This document shows, one piece after another, positions 37,088-45,668 of a stretch of DNA of 64,000 nt. Both the position numbers and the translations under genes were made by a program. Positions within the stretch are counted from its first letter, which is position 1; each line of letters opens with the position of its first letter. The notes under the pieces were generated by a model. It was not told the origin of the DNA, searched no databases, and saw only the letters and a program-made list of their open reading frames with translations. This DNA is from AP-15 sp963735445 (GTDB lineage: Bacteria; Pseudomonadota; Alphaproteobacteria; ATCC43930; CGMCC-115725), in assembly GCA_963735445.1 (NCBI GenBank), contig CAVTLC010000002.1, forward strand, positions 1 to 64,000, given 5' to 3'.

Positions 37088-38059
37088 ATGCATCGGGATA
37101 TTATCGCGATCGGAGGATCCGCCGGTAGCCTTGACATGCTGTTGTCAATCGTCGCGGCCTTCTCGGGCGATTTCAAAGGCAATATCTTTGTTGCGTTACA
37201 CATCGGCAATCGCCGCAGCCAGCTCCCGGAGTTGCTCGCCCACGCCGGGAAACTGCCGGTCGACGCGCCGCGCGATCGGGAAACTATCGAGCCCGGTCGC
37301 ATTTATGTAGCTCCGAGCGATCGCCATTTGCTGGTTGAGCGGCAGGTCGTGCGGGTCTCCCGCGGACCGCGCGAACATTTCACGCGGCCGGCGATCGACC
37401 CGCTGTTCCGCTCGGTCGCGGCGACTTATGGCGGGCGCGCCATTGGCGTCGTGTTGAGCGGCGGCGGTAGCGATGGCGCTTTCGGCCTCGACTCGATCAA
37501 GCGCGCGGGCGGGCGGGCGGTCGTGCTGGACCCGCGCGATGCCATCGCCCCCGACATGCCGCTCGCGGCCGCCGAAATTGTCGAACCCGATTACCTGGTC
37601 AGAGGCGTCGAGCTTCCCGGTTTGCTGGCGCGCTTGTCGGGCGAGGAAATCTCCGAGTCGGAACATATTTCGCCGAGCTCTCTGCCGGAGCCGCTCCAAA
37701 AGCCGGAGCGTCCGTCGGCGTTGACTTGCCCCGATTGCGGCGGCGCGTTGCGAAAGATCGGCGGTGGGTCAAATGCTCAGTTCCGCTGCCATATCGGCCA
37801 TATCTTTGGCGCTGGCGAGTTGCTGCCGGCTCAGGTCGAATTGCTCGAAAAGGCGCTCGATGTCGCGCAGCGGGTGCTCAGCGAACGGATCGAGCTGTCG
37901 CGGCAGATGGCCGAAGGTTCCAGAGCGGCCGGCCGCACCCATGGCTTACGCTATTGGGAACGGGTGCGCGCCGAGGCCGAACAGCAGGTCGAAGCCATCC
38001 GTCGAGTCCTCCCCGATGCGGTCGAAGCGGAGGACGAGCCGCAGGAAGCAGCGGAGTAG
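37088..38059 (+). CDS. CheB-type methylesterase with C-terminal zinc-ribbon-like segment
   Basis: 323 residues, no receiver domain. The CheB domain has S11 (GGSAGS), H38 (ALHIGN) and D129 (GGGSDGAFG). Around 213-245 a CPDCGG...RCHIGHIFGAGEL segment resembles a small zinc-binding module, followed by a helical tail rich in E, R and Q. No receptor or CheR gene of a full chemotaxis system is present, so a role in a signalling pathway other than chemotaxis is likely. The EcfG promoter predicts expression under general stress. Confidence 0.9.
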   Translation: MHRDIIAIGGSAGSLDMLLSIVAAFSGDFKGNIFVALHIGNRRSQLPELLAHAGKLPVDAPRDRETIEPGRIYVAPSDRHLLVERQVVRVSRGPREHFTRPAIDPLFRSVAATYGGRAIGVVLSGGGSDGAFGLDSIKRAGGRAVVLDPRDAIAPDMPLAAAEIVEPDYLVRGVELPGLLARLSGEEISESEHISPSSLPEPLQKPERPSALTCPDCGGALRKIGGGSNAQFRCHIGHIFGAGELLPAQVELLEKALDVAQRVLSERIELSRQMAEGSRAAGRTHGLRYWERVRAEAEQQVEAIRRVLPDAVEAEDEPQEAAE

Positions 38060-38092
38060 GCTGTCGGAAGCCTGCCAAACCAGCATTTGAGC

Positions 38093-39397
38093 TCAAGAAC
38101 CGAGATCACGGAAACTTCGCGGCGCCGGACTGACGACGATATTGCCTTGCGGCTCGACCTCGAGCACGGCCAGACCGCGCTGCACCAAACCGTCGGACGT
38201 AAAGCGGAACAACCCGTCGACGCCGCTGAACCCGTTGGGGTTCTGGATTGCCTCGATTGAGAATGGTGGACCGCTCTTGCCGCTCGCCAGTGCGCCGGCG
38301 AGGGCGGCGGCGTCATAGCCGAGCGAGGCAAGCCGCGGCGGGTCACGGCCATAGGTCGCGTGAAAATGCTGAGCGAAATCGCGTCGGGCATCGGGCGGTG
38401 ACGCAGCGAACCAGCCGCCGTCGAGGCTCCGCTCGCTGCCGATATCAGGCACATCCCACAAGCCTGACCCGAGGAGCCGGGTCGCCTTGTTGTCGAGCCC
38501 GGCGGCGGCCAATTTGCGCGCAATCGCTTTCAGCTGCTCGCCGCCTTCGGGGAGCAACAGCGCATCGAAACTCGGCACCGCCGGCGGCGGGGGAACGGCT
38601 GGCGGTGGGGGAACGGCTGGCGCTGGAGCATCGGGAGGGCCCGCGGCGGATGCGGCCGCGGGGGCCGGCCCGGCCGGCAACAAGACGGCAATGGCGGTTG
38701 ATGGATCGCCGGCGCTGGGATCGAAAAACACGGTTTTGGTCACCGTCGCCCCGCTCGAGGCGGCGGTCTCGCGCAGCGCATCGGCCATCAGATGCCCGTA
38801 AGGGCTGTCCGGCGCCAGGGTAGCAAAACGAGCAATCCCGCGCTGGCGGGCATAGGTGACCTCGCGCACCACCTCCTGGCGCGGCAGAAACCCCATCAGA
38901 TAGATTCCATCGCCGGCGAGGTTGGTCACGGTCGAAAAGGCGATGACGTTTATGTGGGCGTCGCGCGCGATCGGCGTGACGGCTTCGACCTCGGCGGCGA
39001 GCAACGGTCCGAGGATCAGCTTGACCCCGGAATCGACCGCCGAGTGCGCCGCCGCGGCCGCTCCCGCCGGCGTCCCCTTGGTATCGCGCGGCACCAAAGT
39101 CAGCTGGTCGCCGCCGGTCTCGAACAACGCCATTTGCGCGGCATCGAGAATGGCACTGCCGAGGCCGGCATTGGGACCCGAGAGCGGCACCAGCAGCGCG
39201 ATCTTGGCCGGTCCCGACGGCGCGACGGCGGTCGGCGGCGCCGGCGCGGCAACTGGTGGAGGCGGCGGGCCATAGGGTGGTTGCGGGGTGGCCAGCGGCG
39301 CCGGTACGATCGGCGCGGGCATACAGGCGGCGAGCGCCGCCAGCCCGGTGAAGGCGGCCACTAATGAGGCGAAGCGGGGGAAACACCAGCGCGGCAA
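38093..39397 (-). CDS. Penicillin-binding-protein activator-like lipoprotein (LpoA C-terminal family)
   Basis: 434 residues starting at TTG 39397 (a GTG slightly downstream is possible). A lipoprotein signal ends in LAALAAC, the lipobox. A proline/alanine-rich linker follows, then a periplasmic-binding fold: KIALLVPLSGPNAGLGSAILDAAQ, VKLILGPLLAAEVEAVTPIA, GIARFATLAPDSPYGHLMADALR and SLGYDAAALAGALA. A proline repeat interrupts the fold near residue 265. The divergent position beside rsmI-yraN is the standard alphaproteobacterial arrangement of this gene. It is assumed to be anchored in the outer membrane and to act on peptidoglycan synthesis. Confidence 0.85.
   Translation of the reverse strand: MPRWCFPRFASLVAAFTGLAALAACMPAPIVPAPLATPQPPYGPPPPPVAAPAPPTAVAPSGPAKIALLVPLSGPNAGLGSAILDAAQMALFETGGDQLTLVPRDTKGTPAGAAAAAHSAVDSGVKLILGPLLAAEVEAVTPIARDAHINVIAFSTVTNLAGDGIYLMGFLPRQEVVREVTYARQRGIARFATLAPDSPYGHLMADALRETAASSGATVTKTVFFDPSAGDPSTAIAVLLPAGPAPAAASAAGPPDAPAPAVPPPPAVPPPPAVPSFDALLLPEGGEQLKAIARKLAAAGLDNKATRLLGSGLWDVPDIGSERSLDGGWFAASPPDARRDFAQHFHATYGRDPPRLASLGYDAAALAGALASGKSGPPFSIEAIQNPNGFSGVDGLFRFTSDGLVQRGLAVLEVEPQGNIVVSPAPRSFRDLGS
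38583..38618. repeat. Two tandem copies of an 18-base unit inside the LpoA-like gene
   Basis: The unit GGCGG(C/T)GGGGGAACGGCT occurs twice back to back (38583-38600, 38601-38618), encoding two PPPAVP hexapeptides on the minus strand. The flanking sequence is a degenerate third copy. A likely site of copy-number change between strains. Confidence 0.75.
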
Positions 39398-39399
39398 CG

Positions 39400-40332
39400 A
39401 TGACCTCGAGCGCGAGCAGAAAGGCGGGCGAGCCTAATGGTGCCGCCGATGCGAGTAAACCCGAGCCGGACGCGCTGCCGATTCCAACTGGCCTCCCGGC
39501 GCCCGGCCTGCATTTGGTGGCGACCCCGATCGGGAATCTCTCCGACATCAGCCTGCGCGCCTTGGCGGTGCTGCGCGGCGCCGACCGGATTTATTGCGAA
39601 GACACCCGGGTCACCGGCAAGCTGCTCGCCCGTTTCGGTATCAAAGCGCGGCTTGACCCCTATCACGACCATAATGCCGAGGCGGTAAGGCCGAAGATCA
39701 TCGCAGCATTGCGGGACGGCGCGCGGGTGGCATTGGTCAGCGACGCCGGGACGCCGCTTGTCTCCGACCCCGGCTACAAGCTGGTCTGCGCGGCGATCGC
39801 CGAGCAGCTGCCGGTGACCGCAACCCCGGGCCCTTCCGCGCTGCTGACCGCGTTGGTGTTGTCCGGGCTGCCACCCGCCCCGTTTCTGTTCGCCGGCTTT
39901 CTGCCGCGCCAGCAGACGGCGCGGCGGCAGGCGCTCGCCGGCTGGGTGTCGCTCGATGCCACCCTGATCTTTTACGAGGCGGCGCCGCGGCTCGCTGCCA
40001 CCCTCGCCGACATGGCCGAAATTCTCGGGCCGCGCCCGGCCTCGGTCGCCCGCGAGCTGACCAAATTGCACGAGGAGATCAGGCGTGGCGCGCTCGCCGA
40101 ATTGGCCGAGCACTATCGCGAGACTGGCGCGCCGCGCGGCGAGATTGTGATCGTCGTCGGCCCGCCCGAGCCACCCGCGTTGCTCGACGAGCACGAAATC
40201 GACGACCGGCTGCGAATAGCGGTCGCCAAACTCGGCGTGCGCGATGCGTCGGCTAGGCTCGCCGCCGAGACCGGCCTGCCGCGCAGCCAGCTATACCGCC
40301 GCGCGCTGGCGTTGCGCGAGGAAGAGGGATGA
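39400..40332 (+). CDS. rsmI: 16S rRNA (cytidine(1402)-2'-O)-methyltransferase
   Basis: Methylates the 2'-OH of C1402 in the ribosomal decoding centre. About 310 residues. Tetrapyrrole-methylase-fold hallmarks: LHLVATPIGNLSDISLRAL, IYCEDTRVTGKLL, DHNAEAVRPKII, VALVSDAGTPLVSDPGYKLV and GPSALLTALVLSGLP. The start is uncertain: ATG 39400 avoids overlap with the divergent LpoA-like gene; an ATG at 39364 would overlap it. It ends with ATGA overlapping yraN. Confidence 0.95.
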   Translation: MTSSASRKAGEPNGAADASKPEPDALPIPTGLPAPGLHLVATPIGNLSDISLRALAVLRGADRIYCEDTRVTGKLLARFGIKARLDPYHDHNAEAVRPKIIAALRDGARVALVSDAGTPLVSDPGYKLVCAAIAEQLPVTATPGPSALLTALVLSGLPPAPFLFAGFLPRQQTARRQALAGWVSLDATLIFYEAAPRLAATLADMAEILGPRPASVARELTKLHEEIRRGALAELAEHYRETGAPRGEIVIVVGPPEPPALLDEHEIDDRLRIAVAKLGVRDASARLAAETGLPRSQLYRRALALREEEG

Positions 40333-40733
40333 GGCACACCCGGCCACATCCCGCCATCAGACGGCGCCCCTCTCCCCGGCGGCAGCGTGCCGAGCGCCGC
40401 GGGCGGCTCGGGGAGTGGCTGTGCCTGTGGCATTTGCGGTTGCGCGGCTGGCGGATCGTCGCGCGCGGCTGGCGCTGTCCGGCCGGCGAAATCGATATCG
40501 TGGCCCGCCGCGGCAAGGTATTGGCGATTGTCGAGGTCAAGTCGCGTGACAAACTCGCGGCGGCAGCAAATGCAGTGACACCGCGCCAGCGTCGACGGAT
40601 CGGCCGAGCCGCCGAAGCGCTGATCATGTCGCGTCCGGATTTCGCCGGGCTCGATGTGCGATTCGACGTGATGCTGGTCGCGCCCCGCCGGTTGCCGCGG
40701 CATTGGCCCGACGCCTGGCGCACCGACAGCTAG
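40329..40733 (+). CDS. yraN: YraN family (UPF0102) endonuclease-like protein
   Basis: 134 residues with a PD-(D/E)XK-like core: GEWLCLWHLRLRGWRIVARGWR, then GEIDIVARRGKVLAIVEVKSR with acidic D and E-x-K residues. The biological function is unsettled. ATG 40329 overlaps the rsmI stop by four bases, the normal order in alphaproteobacteria. The glutathione synthetase gene that often follows is absent here. Confidence 0.92.
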   Translation: MRHTRPHPAIRRRPSPRRQRAERRGRLGEWLCLWHLRLRGWRIVARGWRCPAGEIDIVARRGKVLAIVEVKSRDKLAAAANAVTPRQRRRIGRAAEALIMSRPDFAGLDVRFDVMLVAPRRLPRHWPDAWRTDS

Positions 40734-40927
40734 CGAGGAATTTACACAATCCGTCCCGCGCTTTGTCTAACATCCTGAAAATAACAAGAATTTTGGGACT
40801 TACTCGGCAGTTATCCAGGTTTCTCAGCCGTTCGTCTTGCCGGCCATAAAAGGTCACAAGACTGGCCTTGGAAATAGCGCCGCTCAGGCCGGAAACTGGC
40901 CGGGACATCTCAGCTGGGGGGCAGTCG

Positions 40928-41686
40928 GTGTCGTTTTTGCGGGTTACGCTTTGGCTGGCGCTAGGGCTCGGCGTTTGTACTGGCCTCACCGGCTGCCCAT
41001 TGGCGATTGTCGGCGGGATCGCCGCGGCTGGTGGCGCCGGGTATGAGGCGAACCAAGAACGCGGGGTCAAGGGCACGTACAACGACTTTGCGATCAAGAC
41101 AAACATTCAAAACGCGTGGGGCAAAGCGGATCTCAATCTCGCCCCGACAATCGACGTCACGGTTTATGAAGGCCGCGTGTTGTTGACCGGCACCGCGGCC
41201 AATCCGGAACGCAAAGCCGAGGCGGCGCAACTTGCGCGGAGCATCCAAGGGGTGCGCGCGGTCTATAACGAGATTGAGGTGACGCCCAATGAATCGGTGT
41301 GGGATTCGACAAAGGACGCGTGGATCACGTCCGAGGTTCGATCACGGCTAGTGTTTAGCAACGTCCGCTCGGTGAATTACAACATCGAGACCGCGGAAGG
41401 CTCGGTCTACCTGATCGGGTCGGCGCGCACGGAAGCCGAACTCCACCACGCGACCGATCTTGCGCGCAATGTTCCGGGTGTCAAACGCGTCGTCTCGTAT
41501 GTCGAAGTCCGCCCAGGCGAGCCGCCCGGCGCTCAATTGGCCGGGCCACCCCCGGCGTCGGGGCCGGCGGGATATTCGGCAGCTCCAGCGGGGCCACCGG
41601 GCTATTCGGCGGGCTCGGCCGAACCGCCGGCGGGCGCCGCACCCAGCGCCGCGCCGACGACACCGGTCGAAGTGCAAAAACTTTGA
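40928..41686 (+). CDS. BON-domain lipoprotein (DolP/OsmY-like)
   Basis: About 252 residues from GTG 40928 (preceded by GGGGGGCAG), giving the lipoprotein signal VSFLRVTLWLALGLGVCTGLTGC. Two BON domains follow (KTNIQNAWGKADLNLAPTIDVTVYEG.VLLTGTA and SEVRSRLVFSNVRSVNYNIETAEGSVYLIG), each ending in a conserved V(K/R)..Y.EV strand. The C-terminal 50 residues are Pro/Gly/Ala-rich. Envelope-integrity proteins of this class bind anionic phospholipids; it is the third gene after lpoA-like, rsmI and yraN, but with a 194-base gap and probably its own promoter. Confidence 0.85.
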   Translation: MSFLRVTLWLALGLGVCTGLTGCPLAIVGGIAAAGGAGYEANQERGVKGTYNDFAIKTNIQNAWGKADLNLAPTIDVTVYEGRVLLTGTAANPERKAEAAQLARSIQGVRAVYNEIEVTPNESVWDSTKDAWITSEVRSRLVFSNVRSVNYNIETAEGSVYLIGSARTEAELHHATDLARNVPGVKRVVSYVEVRPGEPPGAQLAGPPPASGPAGYSAAPAGPPGYSAGSAEPPAGAAPSAAPTTPVEVQKL

Positions 41687-41695
41687 GGCGTCCGC

Positions 41696-42838
41696 CTAGC
41701 CGCGGTTAAAGGCCGGCATCACATCGCGCGCGAACCAGCGCAGCTGATCTTTGAACTCGTCGGGCGGCAGCCCTTCGGCCCAATGGATCATGAAATCCTC
41801 GAGACCGGGGTATTTGGCCTCGATCGACTTGATCCCGTCGATGACTTCTTGCGGCGAGCCGCAGAACCATGCCTTTTGCGCGACGCCATCGGACAGTGAG
41901 GGGACCCGCGCCGGTGCGCCGGGGGTGCCCCAAGTACGGCCCTGCTCGTCCGCATAGCGCACGAAACCGAACGGCGCGAACCATTTGTAGCGCTCGTCAT
42001 GCGACGGCTCGACCCGCCGCATCGCCTCCTCGCGGCTGTCGGCGAGATAGAGCCCGGCGCCCCAGATCATGTTCTGGCCGAGTTTGACGTCCTGGCCGTG
42101 GCGCAGGCAGGCCTCGTGGTACGCGCGCACGACATCGTCGAGGATCTTTTCGCCGTTCAAGGTCACCATCGCCTTGATGCCGTATTGCGCCATCATGTCG
42201 ATGGTCCTGCCGCTGGCGATCGGCATCCAGATTTCGACGGGCAGGTACTTTGGTCGCGGCACCATCGTGATTTCTTCGAGTTGATAACCACGATAGGGGA
42301 CCCTCGGCGGGCATTCGAAATACTTGCCCTTGTGCCGGAACAACTCCTCGTTGAAGCATTTCAGCAACAGCTGCAATCCTTCTTCGAAGATCTCGCGGTT
42401 GGCGTCGGTGTCGAGCAATGGCGCGCCAAAAGTCTCGACCTCGCGGGTGTGATAGCCACGGCCGACGCCCATGATCACCCGGCCATCGGTGACGATGTCG
42501 GCCATCGCATAGTCTTCGGCGAGCCGGATCGGGTGCCACATCGGGAGGATGTTGAAGCCGCAACCGAATTTCAGCCGCTTAGTCTGGGTTGCGAGCCACA
42601 ACCCGAACTGAATCAGATTGGGTAAGCACTCGTAGCCTTCGTGCTGGAAATGGTGCTCGGCGGTCCACAGCGCGTAATAGCCTTCTTCGTCCATGACCCG
42701 CGCCACGTCGAGCGCCGTCGCGAAAACCTCGGACAGGCGCTCGTTCGAATAGCGGCGATCGTTCGCCGGCGTGCCGTTGAGCCCGATATTGTCGAGCTCG
42801 ATTTGCCCGACATAGAGCGCGTGAAACCGTTTGATCAT
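41696..42838 (-). CDS. LLM-class flavin-dependent monooxygenase
   Basis: 380 residues, TIM-barrel luciferase-like fold. Sequence features: ALWTAEHHFQHEGYECLPNLIQFGLWLATQT, KFGCGFNILPMWHPIRLAEDYAMAD, RVIMGVGRGYHTREVETFG, and the late block WFCGSPQEVIDGIKSI. It uses FMNH2 or F420-type flavin and O2; substrate unknown. The start is ATG 42838. Convergent with the BON gene (10 bases apart) and in line with the DUF3500 gene 50 bases upstream, so one operon is possible. Confidence 0.87.
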   Translation of the reverse strand: MIKRFHALYVGQIELDNIGLNGTPANDRRYSNERLSEVFATALDVARVMDEEGYYALWTAEHHFQHEGYECLPNLIQFGLWLATQTKRLKFGCGFNILPMWHPIRLAEDYAMADIVTDGRVIMGVGRGYHTREVETFGAPLLDTDANREIFEEGLQLLLKCFNEELFRHKGKYFECPPRVPYRGYQLEEITMVPRPKYLPVEIWMPIASGRTIDMMAQYGIKAMVTLNGEKILDDVVRAYHEACLRHGQDVKLGQNMIWGAGLYLADSREEAMRRVEPSHDERYKWFAPFGFVRYADEQGRTWGTPGAPARVPSLSDGVAQKAWFCGSPQEVIDGIKSIEAKYPGLEDFMIHWAEGLPPDEFKDQLRWFARDVMPAFNRG

Positions 42839-42887
42839 GGGGTCGTCCTACCTCCGTTTCGAACCGCGATTTCGTAAGGCTAGACCG

Positions 42888-44061
42888 TCATCGTTGCGAG
42901 TGGTCGTGCTGCGCGTAATGCTGGCGCAGCAAATCCTTGCCGTAATCGTTGCCGTTGGGTGTGCGCACCACCGTGTGGATATGGTCGCGTGACGGCGTGT
43001 CGTTGTCATACATGATGCCCGATTGGTGATCGAATTCGACCAGGATCACCGGGCTCAGGACACGATAGTAGAACGGGCTCGCATCGTCGAACGCGCCGAT
43101 CCACGCGAAACACGTCTGCTCGAGATGGCGTTTCACCTCGGCCCAGCGGATTTCGGCGTGCCCCGGGCGGATGCGGCCGGTATAGGTCGCGAGCAGCGCT
43201 TCGAGCCGGTCGCGGCCCTCGGGCGGCAGATCGCCATAGCGGATCCCGCTGGCATCGATCCGCCGGTTGTCGTTGAACGCGGCCGTCAGCAGTTCCGAGG
43301 GTAGATCGGCGCCGATCGTCGCCTGCTGCCGTTCCTCGGCCGACAGCGAGCGCATCAGCGCATACCCGCGCTCCTCCTCGGCGGCGAAGACGCGGGTTCC
43401 CTGATATTTACCGAAGCGCGCCAGGACCGGCTCCGAGCCCATAAAAGAGGGCGTCAGCACCAGCTGATCGCCGAGAACAAAGCAGTTGAGGTTCAAGTGA
43501 TGCCCGTCGATCTGCCAGCCCCAAGGCTCGCTCGGCGACGGCGCGCCGAACAAGCTGACCCAATACAGCCACTCGCCGTATTCCTCAGCCTTGCCGGTGA
43601 TTTCGAGGGCGTGTTGATTGAGCCGCATGACGTCGCGGGCGGTCTGATAGCCGGCAGCGCTCAGGCTCGCCCGCATCAGCGCGAGCGCGGCCTTGCGCTG
43701 GTCATGGCCGAGATCGGCGAGGCAGACGCCGTGACGCATCAGCCACGGATGGATGTTCGACCATTTCCGCCAGGCCTCGTCCCCGACGATGAAGCTCGCC
43801 GCGCTCCGCTGCTCTGGGCTCAGCGCGACGAGAAACGAACGCGCCGCCTCCACCACCGGGGCGGTCGAGATGCCGGTTTGCCCGAGCCGGAACAGCCCCG
43901 GCACGACCTCGCCGCCGATGGCCACCCCGCGAAACGGCTCGGCAAGCCCGCTATGAGCCCGATCGAGCATCGGCCGCATGCGCGGCGGCAGCTCGAAAGG
44001 GCCGGATCGCCGGCGTCGGCGGCCGCTCCCGCAAGCCGAAATGCGCGGATTCTCCTGCCAT
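42888..44061 (-). CDS. DUF3500 protein (one frameshift)
   Basis: 390 residues after repair. From ATG 44061 (CAGGAGATCCGAGC upstream) the product starts MAGESAHFGLRERP. The main body includes GLAEPFRGVAIGGEVVPGLF, PWGWQIDGHHLNLNCFVLGD, LTPSFMGSEPV and IMYDNDTPSRDHIHTVVRTPNGNDYG, which is the DUF3500 family as I know it. The conserved His, Asp and Glu residues suggest a metal site, but the function is undefined. Removing one base from GGG at 43999-44001 gives RPFELPPRMRP and joins the parts. The PPOX-fold gene lies 81 bases upstream on the same strand. Confidence 0.8.
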
Positions 44062-44142
44062 GCTCGGATCTCCTGACGATCGCCCAACCGGAGTTGGAGA
44101 TAGGTCTTGGCCCGACCTTGTTTCAACAAAAACAGCGGCGCA

Positions 44143-44613
44143 TCAATAGCGCCCGCCGAGTTTGCTGTGGTCCCAGCTGGCGATTTTCTCCGGGGTAATT
44201 TTGAGGACGACGCGCTTGGGGGCGCTGTCGAGTGATCCGCGCCGGCCGCTTTCGGCGCTGCTGCGGCGGTGGTCCATGACCCGGCGCACGGTCTCGACAT
44301 CCTCAATGATTTCGCAGGTGCCGCGCACCATGACGCCGCGCAATTCGGCATAGCTGGCGCCGGTCTCGACCATCAGCCCAACCTTTGGGTCGCGGCGGAT
44401 GTTCAAGACCTTTTGCGCCTTGGCGTAGGAGGTCATCCAAAAGGCGCCGTCTTCGACGTAAAACCCCATCGCCACGACATGCGGAAAGCCGTCCTTGTCG
44501 ATCGTGGCGAGGGCGCATTTCGGGTTGTCGCGCAAAAACGCCGCCTGTTCCTCCGGGGTCAGCCGGATCTGGCGACGACGATTGACCGCGGTCCCGCTTT
44601 CGCTCCCGGGCAT
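44143..44613 (-). CDS. PPOX-class (pyridoxamine 5'-phosphate oxidase fold) flavin/F420-binding protein
   Basis: 156 residues, split-barrel fold. Core: LTPEEQAAFLRDNPKCALATIDKDGFPHVVAMGFYVEDGAFWMTSYAKAQKVLNIRRDPKVGLMVETG, then a short C-terminal lobe ending HSKLGGRY. Similar to F420- or FMN-dependent reductases/oxidoreductases of the PPOX family. ATG 44613 is one base beyond the stop of a short upstream frame, whose ribosome site may serve both. Probably in one operon with DUF3500 and the LLM oxygenase, all with flavin-type chemistry. Confidence 0.8.
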   Translation of the reverse strand: MPGSESGTAVNRRRQIRLTPEEQAAFLRDNPKCALATIDKDGFPHVVAMGFYVEDGAFWMTSYAKAQKVLNIRRDPKVGLMVETGASYAELRGVMVRGTCEIIEDVETVRRVMDHRRSSAESGRRGSLDSAPKRVVLKITPEKIASWDHSKLGGRY

Positions 44614-44614
44614 G

Positions 44615-44683
44615 TCAACCCGCCGCCAGAATTGGCGTCTGCGCCGACAGCACCGGGTTATCGGTATCGGTAATCGGCAACAT
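44615..44683 (-). CDS. 22-residue leader frame before the PPOX gene
   Basis: ATG 44683 follows GAGGAGGCGCG, the strongest ribosome site in the region. It gives MLPITDTDNPVLSAQTPILA and stops one base before the PPOX start. Either a translated leader peptide giving coupling, or an N-terminal extension cut by a sequencing error; removing one base does not produce a family-like junction, so a separate leader is favoured. Confidence 0.3.
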   Translation of the reverse strand: MLPITDTDNPVLSAQTPILAAG

Positions 44684-44905
44684 CGCGCCTCCTCGCCCGC
44701 CGTTCCCACGGTATGGGGCGACTGTCCGATCGCTGCGTGATCGAGTCAAGCCGAGGTCGGATAGCATGCGCATCCGCCGTGATACGGGTTCGCCCGCCCA
44801 CCGCATCTCGCGGCCGTTTATCGAGATCTGCCGGCCTGTTTCCCGGCTCCGATGCATGATAATGAAGCCTCGGCTCGTCACGCCGGCAAGCACAGGAGGA
44901 AGTAA

Positions 44906-45410
44906 ATGGGCTATACGCTGGAGCAACTGAGCGCGGATATCCGCCACGCCCTCAAGACGGATGCCGGCCCTGCCGGGAAGCAGGCGGTGTGCGCGCTAGT
45001 GTCGAAGGTGTTGCTGGATAAAGAATTTGTCGCCCGGCACCTGACCGCAGACCAGTGCCAACCACGTAAAGTGCTTTACGAGGATCCGGAACTGGGCTTT
45101 TGCATCTGCGGACACGTCTACGAAACCCCCGCGCATGGAACGCCGCACGATCACGGCTCAAGCTGGGCGATCTACGGCCTCGCGGTCGGCGATACCGAAA
45201 TGACGGACTGGCGCATCGTTCAAGCCGGGCGATGACAGTAACCCGACGCTAGTCGCGCCGGAGCGAACCTATGTCCTGCAGCCGGGCGACTCGCATTTCT
45301 ATGATGTCGGCGTGGTGCACTCGCCAAAGCGGGACGGCCTCACCAAGCTGGTGCGCATCGAGGGCGCCAACCTCGATCACATCAAACGCTCGAATATCAA
45401 GGCCGCCTGA
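44906..45410 (+). CDS. Cysteine-dioxygenase-like cupin protein (one frameshift)
   Basis: 167 residues after repair. ATG 44906 follows CACAGGAGGAAGTAA. The N-terminal part has the HDHGSSW metal site (THPHDHGSSWAIYG-like: TPHDHGSSWAIYGLAVG), and a second part, HFYDVGVVHSPKRDG, supplies the later histidine of the cupin. Removing one G from GGG at 45227-45229 replaces the premature stop with AGDDSNPTLVAPERTYVLQ and extends the protein to 45410. The fold is that of thiol dioxygenases (cysteine or 3-mercaptopropionate); substrate not determined. Confidence 0.72.
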
Positions 45411-45668
45411 CACTATCTACGGCCGGTAACAGCGTTCCGCTGGCAATCGGCGGGCGCGGAGCCGACCAAACGAATTCTGCTCCCTCGCCACTCCCCAGCG
45501 CCGTAGACAGCTGGGCGAGGACTGTACAGTCCCGTCGCACCGGCTGAAGCCACCTACCCTAGCATTCGGGGACGAAAACAGTGTCGACCGTGGTATAACT
45601 ACCGCGGTTTCGCGCCGCTTGGCTGAGTTTGATAGGTCCGCAACTTCGCTTGACGGACCGGCGGGGGA
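45411..45668. other. Intergenic region before the OmpR-type regulator
   Basis: No gene is supported. It contains the perfect palindrome at 45519-45532 and, just upstream, a bulged inverted repeat (CCTCG...CCCAGC / GCTGGG...CGAGG, about 45482-45520). Confidence 0.45.
45519..45532. promoter_or_regulatory. Perfect 14-base palindrome, candidate regulator site
   Basis: GGACTGTACAGTCC reads identically on both strands. It is 137 bases upstream of the response-regulator gene at 45669, a plausible position for an autoregulatory or repressor site. Central ACTGTACAGT resembles half-sites of several dimeric regulators, including LexA-type (CTGT-ACAG) but with too short spacing. Confidence 0.4.

Noticed and set aside
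33442..38059. Chemotaxis operon
   Set aside because: No CheA, CheW, receptor or flagellar genes are present; the CheB/CheR domains belong to a hybrid kinase and a stand-alone esterase.
38583..38618. Possible CRISPR-like or regulatory tandem repeat
   Set aside because: Only two full copies, in frame, encoding proline-rich hexapeptides inside a gene.
45519..45532. LexA (SOS) box
   Set aside because: The half-sites are too close together, and the downstream gene is not an SOS gene.
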